In this document: in pieces, positions 11,601 through 23,600 of the stretch
Position numbering within the stretch: position 1 is the stretch's first letter
Layout: each line of letters begins with the position of its first letter
Assembly (NCBI RefSeq): GCF_914767665.1
Contig: NC_059502.1
Span: 14,880,001-14,944,000 of the forward strand
Source: Harmonia axyridis
Lineage: Eukaryota > Arthropoda > Insecta > Coleoptera > Coccinellidae
Direction of reading: 5' to 3'
DNA length: 64,000 nt
The notes under the pieces: generated by a model
The model's database searches: none
What the model was told of the DNA's origin: nothing
Seen by the model: only the letters and a program-made list of their open reading frames with translations
Translations under genes and position numbers: made by a program

Positions 11601-14600
11601 AAGCAAAGTTGTACACCTAATAAATAAATCAAATTCCTATTGTTTATACTTACTCCTTGAACCAGAGCTGCTTCACCTGACAATCTGGCAGATAAAGCAC
11701 CAACACCATTTTCTTTCCTATCATACCAACCAACTTCTTGTTTCAACATGGCTTTGAACATCTGACTTCTCAAACGTAATGTGAGTAGCTCACCAGCATA
11801 ACCAAAGAAGTAAATCTAAAATGTTGTTCGTTTCAAATGGGAAATTGATATAAAATTGCGAACTTACGCTAATGTAGGTTGAAGCTCCTACAATCAATCC
11901 AGCGGCTACAAAATAGTAACAATATTTGTTCGTTTCGTCGCGTATTTGATCGGACTTTGTGCTACTCAAAACCTGCAAAATACAAATGGTGAATTGCTGT
12001 TTCTAAACAAGATACCAGAGAGATCTTGTAACTATACAGGGTGGCCATTTGAAAACGAAACAGACGAGATTACAGACGAAATAAAGTTTTTCGATAGAAA
12101 TGCTCGGACAGGTCGATTTCTGTTTCAAGGGGGACAACTTAAGATGTAGGTTACGGACGCATAGCGCTTCAACCCTTGGTACTACAACCCTCACCCCCAA
12201 ATTTTGAATAGGGAAGATGGGGTGAGTGATACCTCATTTGAAAGGTATTTTTATACTGATTTCAGCAGAGTAATTGTTTTTTCATTTTATGCATTAGTTC
12301 TCGAAATATTCTCAACTAAGTATTTGAAAATTGTTTTTAAACGTGGGTTTAGTGGATCGAATAACTGTTTTAACACTTTTATAATATAAGTTTTATTCTT
12401 AAACAGAACAGGAGAACAACGGCTTCCAAGTTTTTTTTTTTATTCAACTTATGACGTACTACTCATAGACAAGACAAGACTATATGCGGCTGCGCAATAC
12501 ATGTCATTGATACAATCATAGAATATGATCAGTGTTACCACTAGGATAAATTAACTTGCCATTGTTCCCTAAACATAATAACAACACTCCCCCTCAATGG
12601 TAAGTTACCCAAAAAAATTTCTTAAAATACATTGCAGTTGATTGTAAAATTATTGAATGAACTTAGAGACAGCGGTTTCGTGAACAAATCTGCGAGTTGC
12701 AGTTTGGTTGGAATATACTTTAGTGAAACTGTTTTATCATTTATTTTGTCTCGAATGAAATGATAACGAATATCAATATGTTTGAGTCTCTTGTGGAACT
12801 CTGGGTTCCTACACACTTTGATAGCCGATTGATTATCTTCATAAATCATGACATTTAAACTATCACAAATTTTTAAATCACTAATTAAACTCTTAAGCCA
12901 ACAAGCTTCACTTATGGCTAAGCTTAAAGCTATATATTCCGCTTCTGTTGAAGACAGAGCTACGGATGATTGTTTTCTAGAGCACCAACTGACTGTGCAC
13001 CCAAAAACTTTAAATACATAACCAGACGTAGATTTCCTGTCTGTTCTATCCCCAGCCCAATCTGCATCAGCATATCCTTCAATTTCATTCTGAAAATCAG
13101 TTTTTCTAAAAACTAAACTTAAATTTTGTGTTTTTTGAACATATCTTAAAACTCGTTTAATCGATTGCCAAAGTTGTGAACTTGCAGTTGATTGATATCT
13201 ACTTAGGATACTTATGCTTATACATAGATCTGGGCGAGAGCATAACATGGCATACATTATAGAACCTATTGCTGCTCTACATCTTTCTTCAATTTCTATA
13301 CTTTCAGAATTTTTGCGTTTAAGATCATCATGTCTAAAATTTGGTTCCATAGGGGTATTACAAGGTTTACAGTTTTCCATTTTAAAAATTTTCAACATTT
13401 TCTTTAGATATAAAGTTTGGTTGATTATGATTTCATTTTTCAATACATTTTGTGTGATGTGCATACCCAAAAAATAACTGATACCTCCTAAGTCTTTCAT
13501 TTTAAAGTGTTGATTCAAAGTAACTTTTAGATCATCAACCTCTTTTTCATCTGATCCGGCAATTAATAGATCATCAACATAGATCAATACAAAAATCTTT
13601 GAACAGCCTGAAATTTTGTAGTAAATACAGTATTCATTTTGAGATCTTACAAAGTTCAATGTCATCATTAAATCATTAAATTTTTTATACCAATTTTTTG
13701 GTGAGGATCGTAATCCATATAAGGACTTCCTTAGCTTTGCAAATTTTCCTGTGTCAGTATTAAAACCTTTAGGTAATAAAATATATACATCATCATCTAT
13801 TTCTCCATTTAAAAAAGCACTACATACATCAAGTTGATGTATCCTGAAATTTAAATTATTGCATATAGCTAAGAAAATTCTTACAGAAGTTAATTTCGCT
13901 ACTGGACTATAAATATCGCCGTTTAATGGAATTGTCTGTTGAAAACCTTTTGCAACAAGTCTTGCTTTGAATTTCGTGACACTACCGAACTCGTCTTTCT
14001 TCCTCTTATACACCCATTTGCACTCTATGACAGGCCTTTTAACATCACTATCACACACTACTTCAAACGATTCATTTTCTTGCAACGATTTTACTTCCTC
14101 CTCCATTGCCTTCCTCCATTGCTCAGCCTCAACGCTTTTCATAGCATCTTCATAGCATGTTGGTTCGTCATCTTCTGTAACTGTCAACAACAAACTATCC
14201 AAATCCATTTCAAAATCTTCAAACCTTGGGTTTCCTCTTAAGTTTCTTCTCAGGTTATATCTTCCATTCACTATTTCTTCACTGATTTCTGGATCCAACT
14301 CTTCTTCATCGGTAATTGTCTCTTCATCGTGTACAATATTATCAATTTGGGTATCTTCTAACTCCAAGTCTTGATTTTCTTCAATATTACAGAATTCAGT
14401 TATTTTACCTTTTGTTTCTTGAACTTTTTCTGGTAGGAATATTACATCCCTCTGTATGACAACCTTGTTTTTATCAGGTAAATACACTCTAAATCCCTTT
14501 GTGTCTTCTCCATAACCAAGGAAGTATCCTTGTTCATTTTTTGTGTCCCACTTCAATCTATTTTCCTTAGGTACTAGTACTGAAACTCTACTTCCAAAAA

Positions 14601-17600
14601 TATTAAAATTTTCCATCTTATATTCCTTTTGATTCCATAATTCAAAAGGAGTTTTAAACTGAACAATGCTTGGACCAGAGCGATTCAGAACATATGTAGC
14701 GGTATTTATTGCTTCTGCCCAAAACATTTTTGTCAAATTTTTATTGCTATGTAACATTGTCCTGGCTGCTTCAACCAATGTTCGGTTTTCTCGTTCCGCC
14801 CTTCCATTTTGTTGGGGAGTATATACCACTGTGCGTTGGTGGCATATACCTCTGCTTTGCAGACATTCCGTTACCTGTTTGTTCACAAATTCTAAACCAT
14901 TGTCTGTCCTCAAAACTTTCATCTTTGCACCAGTTTGCCTTTCTGCCATAGATATATAATTTTCAATTGCTTTTGCTACTTCAGATTTCTGCTTTAGGAA
15001 ATAAACATGTCTATATGAGGTGTAGTCATCTTTAAATAATAAAAAATATCGAGCTCCTCCTAACGAAGGTGTTTCCATAGGACCACACACATCTGCATGA
15101 ACTAGCTCTAAAGGTACAGTAGCTCGTGATTCACTATGTTGAAATTTTAATTTATGTTGTTTGCCCGATAAACAGTATTCACAAATAAATTCATTGTTTA
15201 TATACTCAACATTCATTTTTTTAAGGAAATCTTTGATGTACTTAATATTTTGATGTGCTAATCTGTGATGCCAAGTCTCTAAATTTTCTATATTTTTAAC
15301 TGTCATACATTCAGAAATATTATTAGTTAATTCATTTTCTATTTTGTTTTCATACATTTCCTTCTTGAACTGCATTTTATATAATTTATTCTGTCTTAGT
15401 GCCTGGGCTCTAATATTTCCATATTTATCAAAAAACTTACATGATGAATTATCAGATGACATGAAATATCCCTTATCAAGAGCACATCCAGCCGAGAATA
15501 AATTAAATTTTAGGTCAGGTATATACAAAACATTCGATAATGACGTTTCAATGAATTTTCTTCCATTATAGGACCACATTTTAATATTTCCATATCCTCT
15601 TACCTCCAATGTTTGCCCATTTCCAACTTGCACCATCCTAGGGGTTCGATCCTCGAACATTTTCTCGAACAAGCTTCTATCCCATGTCATATGTTCAGTG
15701 GCTCCCGAGTCAAGGTACCAATCACCTGATTTTACACCATCTGAATATACCATAAAAGCGTTGTGTTCCACTTCTTCTTTGACAGGATTCTTATTCGACG
15801 GTTCTTCCTTTTTCTTCTTGATCCAACAAGTCTGAACTAGATGTCCTTGTTTTCGGCAGTAACTGCAAAATTTATTTGTTTTATCAGCCTTATCATTCTT
15901 AGAGTTCTTAGTTCGAAAGTAACAGTTCTTTGCTATGTGACCAGCTTTTGCACAGATGTAGCATTTTTTGGTTGGATTATTCTGAGAACTCGTTTTGCTT
16001 ACTAGTGCTGTTGTCGACTCTACTGTTTTGCATCTTTCTTCTTCAAGCAATAATCTAGAGGTTAACTCTTCCAATGTTTGATTTTTATCTGGAACTGACT
16101 CCCATGCTGATCTGAAGTGTTTAAAATGTTCTGGCAAGGTCATCAAGATTTTAGTAATTATCATTTTATCTGACAGAACTTCACCTGCAGTCTTTAATTT
16201 GGTTTTTATTTCCTCAATTTTGGATATAAATGTATTCACAGAGGAATCAAAGTCGAGCATGAAAAACCTTTGTTGTAGCAAATGCACACTTACAACTGAT
16301 TCTTTATCATATACCGTTTTTAATTTGGTCCACATTTCTTTCGCAGATTCACATGACAGTAAGTGAGTTAGAGGACCTTCTTCCATACGTGTAACCAACA
16401 ATTCTTGAGTTTTTGCGTCGTCCTTGAGCCATTTGTTAAGTTCATCTCCTGAACTGGGTTTTATTCTTGAACCATCCGCGATCTCGAAAAGACCTCGTCC
16501 TTTTAATATAATACTGGTTTGAAACTTCCATATGGGCCAATTATCACCATTTAATTTTAATGTCGTCGTGGTCGTGTTATCTGCCATTTTACACCACACG
16601 TGGTTTTTTCGATTTTACTTTTCACACACTCGAAAAACGTATCGTTAAATTGTTTTTATTCCAGTTGCACGACTGGGCACATAACCTGTTTTTAAACGTG
16701 GGTTTAGTGGATCGAATAACTGTTTTAACACTTTTATAATATAAGTTTTATTCTTAAACAGAACAGGAGAACAACGGCTTCCAAGTTTTTTTTTTTATTC
16801 AACTTATGACGTACTACTCATAGACAAGACAAGACTATATGCGGCTGCGCAATACATGTCATTGATACAATCATAGAATATGATCAGTGTTACCACTAGG
16901 ATAAATTAACTTGCCATTGTTCCCTAAACATAATAACAACAAAAATGAAGTAGTGCTTTCATGGCACTTGTAGTGTTTTGTGAAAAATCGACATTTTGAG
17001 CTTCAAAACAACCATGACTGTGGCTTCCTTCCTAACTAACTAACGCATGAATATTTCGAGAACTAATGCATAAAATGAAAAAACAATTACTGTGCTGAAA
17101 TCAGTATAAAAATACCTTTAAATTGAGGTATCACTCACCCCATCTTCCCCTTTTCAAAAATTAAGGTTGGGGGTTGTAGCAGCAAGGGTTGAAGCGCTAT
17201 GCGTCCGTAACCTACATCTTAAGTTGTCCCCCTCGAAACAGAAATCGACCTGTCCGAGCATTTCTATCGAAAAACTTTATTTCGTCTGTAATCTCGTCTG
17301 TTTCGTTTTCAAATGGCCACCCTGTATACTTTGACAGCTGTCTAGGCATGCTATTATTACTCACTCCAACAACATCTCCAAACAGTATGGCGAATATGGG
17401 ACTGGAGAAACCACTAATGATGGAAGCTATACTGGCTATTGAGATTTGGAACCATTCAGGCTTGTTCATTTTTATAACTTGTAGGAATGATACTGATTCT
17501 ATTTCATCAGGTTCTTCTTCATCTGCAAACTATTCGAAAACATGTTATTCTTTAAAACAACTCAAATTTTGTGGGTTTACAGAAATATTTTAAAAGAACT

Positions 17601-20600
17601 ATACGGGTCAAGTTTCATTTGTAGGGGGACATCGTGTGATTTCAAATTCGTGGGTGGATATATAAGAGGAATTACCACCACGTGGCTTTCAAACATTAGA
17701 TAACCATTCATTTCCCCTCTGGCGCTCCTGCGATGACCAAACATTGTACGGTGTACGAAGTTGTAAATTCTATTTTTCTTCTTTCATACAAATGAGTAGT
17801 GGAAAGCACACAAAGGTCGATTATTTTTTTCACAAAATTATAGTTTTACCTCTTTTGAATTGATTTTTGTCGTTTTTTTTCTCAAGAATATTTTAAAAAT
17901 ATATCAGTGCTCCATACATTAATTTTTTTCGTTCGCAAATCAAAAATATCGTCATTCTACAATGTAGATTATTGTTTGAAGAAATTACGTGAGAACCCCT
18001 TAAAAAAATGTGATTTTAAGAGGAAATTAATTAATTAATTAAGCAGTAACGTGGTGGCACTCACTCTTAAGCGGGTCACCAACGCCTCTGGATTTAGCAC
18101 CGTTAGATTTTTTCAACATTTTTCTTCAAAATGGATAAATGTTGTTTTTTAAATGTGACGAAAGGAAAAAACTAACGGTGTTGAAACCGGAGAACTTCGT
18201 GGCAACCGAATATTTCAATTATCTTACAGATTATCTTACATAGGCACTTGGTTGATTTGGCGTGTGAAGATGAAACTTTTGATGATTTTTATAATTTGAT
18301 AAGAAATTTATATATCGTATTACTTATATATCTGAAAAAAAACAGAAGTTTGAATTATAACTTCAAAACTAATTGCAATCAAAAATGAAAAATTACACCA
18401 AGGTACCCATTCTACTGAAAAAAAATACTTGTAGAATGTTTTTGTTTCAAGTTTATAGCACCTGTAATGAAGAAGATATGAGAACTTTTATTTCACGCTA
18501 TTTTCCAATTTTATCTTTCTCTAGGTCAGAAGAGTCTGTATGCAAGAAACAAAATTTTCATTTTCAAGTTATCAATTCCCAGTAACCTACAGAAAATAAG
18601 AGCGATAAGTCCAGAACATACCTTTCCAGAATCTTCTTGATTGATAGAAACAGTAGATTTGAGTTCTCTTGCACTTATGAGCCTTCTTTCTTCATCCTCC
18701 TCAGTTTTCTCTCTCTTTTCAACCACCTGGTTCGTAACCAAATTGAAATATTCGTTTTTAAGAGCCATTAATTCGTCATGTGTTCCTTGTTCAACGACAA
18801 CTCCTTTGGAAAGCACAATGATTTTGTCAGCATTACGGATTGTCGATAGTCTATGTGCAACGATAACTGTTGTCCTCTCTTTGCTTGCCTGTAGTAAAAA
18901 ATCATAAAATTGTCAATGAAGTTTATATTCAATCTTAGAGTAATAAACATAGATATAGGGAGCATGTGTCATTTGCAGTAAGCAAATTTTGTACCCAACA
19001 GAACTATCAAATTTGACATGAAGCGCGCGGAAATGAAAACATATCAGTGATAGGATATTTCACTCAATTCGCGAGTTTCTCCAAAAAGAATGCACTTCTT
19101 ATGTCCCATAGTGAATCAACGTTTCATATTTACTCAAAATATATTGAAATAAATACCTAAATATATCAAAAATTCAGAATATGAACTTCAAGCGCGCCAA
19201 ACGACGTGAAAAACCGATGACACTAGGAGAGCAAAAGTTGCCAAACCTTGGATTTCAGCAGGTAGATACAGAAAATAATAAATATTCTGCTTATTATAAA
19301 TTCGACAATTAGGAAAAATATCGGATTCCAAATATTCAAATATGCATATTTAATCGGGAATCACTCAAATAAATATTTTTCATTCAATATGATATACATT
19401 CATAATGATATAGTAAAGTTGTGGATTTGAAAATATATCACAATCCGACAACGTAATCTAACCATGTTGGGGACATGTAAAATTGCGTATACTTCCTCAA
19501 TCTACTTTTATAATGTAATGTAATGTATTCAATGAAAAAATGATAATTTCTGATCAAAAGTACTCACAGAATCTAACGCTGCCTGCACCTTAGATTCGCT
19601 TTCATTATCCAAGGCTGATGTAGCCTCATCCAAGAGTAACAAACATGGATTCCTGACCAGTGCTCTAGCTATAGCGATTCTCTGTTTCTGTCCACCAGAT
19701 AACTGAGCTCCTCTTTCTCCTACCACAGTTTTGAAACCATTTGGAAGGGCGGAAATGAAGTCGTATGCATTTGATTTTTTCGTAGCTTCGATGATGTCAT
19801 CAAGGGTTGCTTCTGTGTTTCCGTAACGAATGTTTTCTTCAATAGAAGCTCCAAAGAGCACAGGCTCTTGGCCGACAACAGCAATACTCTTTCTGTACCA
19901 TGTCAGATCGAGGTCTTTCATATTATGTCCATCGACGAAAATCTGTGGATCGAAAATTAAATTGTAGAGAATATGAAAATTGAATGGAATATTTCCCTCC
20001 TGTCAAAAATTCTATGTAAATGGAGTGCAATTATCGAAAATTACAGCGAATATTTCCCTCCTATCAAAAATTCTATTTATATGGAGAACAATTATCGAAA
20101 ATTACAGCGATAATTGCATTGTAGGAAGCGAAACAGCCCTGCGATAATTGCACTGTTCATAGATGCATAGTTTCTATTCATCTAACACAGTTCGAATCTA
20201 TGGCAATTCCATTCTACATCAGTTTGACAAGTGATGTAACAGTTTAATCGGGAAATATTCCCCCGAATTACACTCGTGCATCAAAATGACCGGATAATTT
20301 CGCATTCCTTCGTGTTTTCTTTCAAAAACTGCATTCGGTCATTTTCATTTTTGGAGGAAGAGCCCTCCACCTTCGGTGTCTTTCTCCAAAAATGAAAATG
20401 AACTCATGCAGTTTTCATGACAACACGCTGTCATGCAAAATTATCGGTAATTTTAATGCACTTGTGCAATTACTTACGAATATTTCCCTCCTGTCAAAAA
20501 TTCTATGTATGTGGAGAACAATTATCGAAAATTACAGCGATAATTGCATTGTAGGAAGCGAAACTGCACTGCGATAATTGTTCTGTTCATAGATGCATAG

Positions 20601-23600
20601 TTTCTATGCATCTTACACAGTTCGAATCTATGGCAATTCCATTCTACATCAGTTTGACAAGTGATGTAACAGTTTATTCGGGAAATATTCCCCGAATTAC
20701 ACTCGTGCATCAAAATGACCGGATAATTTCGCATTCCAGCGTGTTTTCTTTGAAAAACTGCATTCGGTCATTTTCATTTTTGGAGAAAGAGCCCTCCACC
20801 TTCGGTGTCGGGCTCTTTCTCCAAAAATGAAAATGAACTCATGCAGTTTTTATGACAACACGCTGTCATGCAAAATTATCGGTAATTTTGATGCACTTGT
20901 GCAATTACTTACGATAATTGCATTGTAGGAAGCGAAATAGCCCTGCGATAATTGCTCTGTTCATAGATGCATAGTTTCTATGCATCTTACACAGTTGGAA
21001 TCTATGGCATCTATGGAATCTATGTCACTTTGACAAGTTAACAGTTTATTCGGGAAATATTCCCCCGAATTACACTCGTGCATCAAAATGACCGGATAAT
21101 TTCGCATTCCAGCGTGTTTTCTTTGAAAAACTGCATTCGGTCATTTTCATTTTGGCTCATTCTCCAAAAATGAAAATGAACTCATGCAGTTTTTATGACA
21201 ACACGCTGTCATGCAAAATTATCGGTAATTTTGATGCACTTGTGCAATTACTTATGACAACACGCTGTCATGCAAAATTATCGGTTTTTTGATGCACTTG
21301 TGCAATTACTTATGACAACACCCTGTCATGCAAAATTATCGGTAATTTTGATGCACTTGTGCAATTACTTACGAAAATTAAACCTAAAATGAATAGACTT
21401 TTGTAGATAGCAACCTTTGAAACACGGTGTTCTAATCTTCATATTTCTCTTATTTTTCAGTTCATAGTATCTAGACGAATTATGACGCACAAATGATAAA
21501 AATCATTTCCATAGATTTCAGGCTACAATCAACGAATTTGATGATCGATCAAAGTTTTGTGGGATCCATGATTGTTATGACGGATTTTAGATTCTTTCTT
21601 ATCGAAGAAAAGTAGATGATAATAGAATATTGGTAGATTGAAATATTTTGTTGATTAATATCATTTGCAATCTGTACCAAACTTTCATCTATAAATAGGT
21701 ATACTCACGTCTCCTTCAATTGGATCGTAAAAACGTTGAAGCATTTGAATACAAGTGGATTTACCACACCCTGAGCTACCAACAAGAGCTACTGTCTCCC
21801 CAGATTTTATTTCCATATCCAAACCAGTAAGTATCTGAAAAATATCACATTCCAGTTATTGAAGAAAATCTGTATCCTTTAATTAAAAAAGTGTACATTA
21901 TCACACAATAAATTACTCAATGAAAAAAACAGAAAGCTTACAGGCACAGTTTTTCTAGTAGGGTAGTGAAATTTAACATTTTTGAATTCGATATTGCCTT
22001 TCATCGAATCGATTTTTTTCCCATTATTGATTGAAAGATTGATCACTGGAACTGTATCTATAATTGCGAAAATTTTACTGCCAGATGCCTTCGCTTTTGA
22101 GAATATCTCGATGTATGTGGAAGAAAACCCAAAGTTCATAGATGCATTCATCACAGAGAAGAAAACCTGAAAAAATTATTGTTATAATACTAGTGCAATA
22201 TCTACAAGTTAATCAAACTAAGGATATTCAGATATGTTCAACTCTAAATAGGTAAAAATGGCTAACCCACTTCGATTGTTGTAGCTATCTATCAGAAGAT
22301 AGCAAAATTGTAGTAGAGCTATAGGTCTACAAATCAAAAATATTTTCAAATTCTGCTTTATTATCGTCAAGTTTTGGCAATGCGTATGTTCGAAGTATGA
22401 CAAAGTATTAATGCGCTAATCGAAGAAAAACTCTCAGAAATGCAACATACAGTCAGAAATATATTTGGGGAATATTTATGGATTTTTGCTGCTACCTAGA
22501 ATATGAATTGAATGAACATAGGAGCTTAGAAGAATTGACGTTGATACTAAAAGATTGAGAGGTCAATATGAGAAAGAAAGACGGTACCGAAATTTAAAGA
22601 AGCAATGGTGAAGACAATGAGGTACGTTTTGTCCAAACTTTTGCAAAAAGTGCTATAATGACTATAACATTATAATTGACCCGTTTACAATATAGGATTT
22701 AAATCAGCCCGAGATGCCCACGATAGGCAATAGATAATAATCTATAGAAGAGAACAGCAACAAATCTAATGTTCGGTTAAATTTCAATAAAGTCATAATT
22801 TTTTTTTTTCAAAAAATTTTCCGTCGCACTACAGGGATATCGAAAACCGTTAACACCAACACACTCATCCCTAAATAACGCAACTTTTTTGTAATTTAAG
22901 CCACCCGGTATCTCTCACGGTTTTCTATATCCACGTAGTGCCCCTCTAAATATGGGGTGTTTTTTTTTCGAGGTATATAACTTTAAGTTGGCATTACTGT
23001 TCAAGATGGCGACCGATTTAACAGGTGTCAAGTGATTTATTCTCAGTTTGGTTTATCAATTCATCATGAATACACTCACGCCTGAACAACGCTTGCAAAT
23101 AGTGCAATTTTATTTCGAAAATAATGGTTCTGTGCGGAATACGTATCGTGCACTACGTTCATTTTATTTTGTTTAGCGATGAAGCGCACTTCTGGTTGAA
23201 TGGCTACGTCAACAAACAAAACTGCCGCTTTTGGAGTGAAGCTAATCCTCAAGTGTATGTTGAAACACCGTTACATCCAGAAAAACTGACTGTTTGGTGC
23301 ACTTTATGGGCTGGTGGAATCATTGGTCCGTACTTCTTCAAAAACGATGATGGCCATAACGTTTCAGTCAATGGTGATCGGTATAGAGCCATGATTACTA
23401 ACTTTTTCATTCCTGAATTGAACAACCATGATGTCCAGAAGCTGTGGTTCCAACAAGACGGCGCAACATGTCACACAGCTCGTGCCACAATCGATTTATT
23501 GAAAGACAAGTTTGGTGACCGCCTAATTTCACGTTTTGGACCTGTGAATTGGCCTCCAAGATCTTGTGATTTAACACCGCTAGACTACTTTCTGTGGGGC

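Larger units (their letters stand above)
12332..16941 (-). mobile_element. Copia-type LTR retrotransposon, structurally complete
   Basis: The 4610 bp element has 255 bp LTRs at both ends (12332-12586 and 16687-16941), starting TG and ending CA when read on the + strand. A 5 bp target duplication AAAAT flanks it at 12327-12331 and 16942-16946. Reading the LTRs side by side I find no difference, including the T11 tract, so insertion looks recent. The primer-binding site, polypurine tract and single gag-pol ORF are all present. It is inserted into the foldback element at 12037-17324, in the same orientation as ABCB copy 1. Confidence 0.95.
12037..17324. repeat. Foldback/TIR element split by a copia insertion
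   Basis: The left arm is 12037-12331, and the right arm (about 17030-17324) is its inverted copy. Tips read CAGGGTGGCCATTTGAAAAC and complement, flanked by TA. Both arms contain AGACGAGATTACAGACGAAAT, the block around GGACAGGTCGATTTCTGTTT, and a run near GGGTGAGTGATACCTCA. Removing the copia leaves an element of about 0.68 kb with arms of about 295 bp. It lies in ABCB copy 1 intron 11, with its right end about 40 bp from the exon end at 17365. No transposase is visible. Confidence 0.85.

Noticed and set aside
13214..15571. Several + strand ORFs of 60-100 residues within the copia
   Set aside because: Antisense to the intact gag-pol frame, with no family features.
17522..17529. Nearer CAG acceptor for the ABCB copy 1 exon at 17365
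   Set aside because: Joining at 17522 breaks the reading frame; using the AG at 17530-17531 keeps it.
20392..20830. ORFs within the complex tandem repeat
   Set aside because: Not preserved from unit to unit; non-coding repeat.
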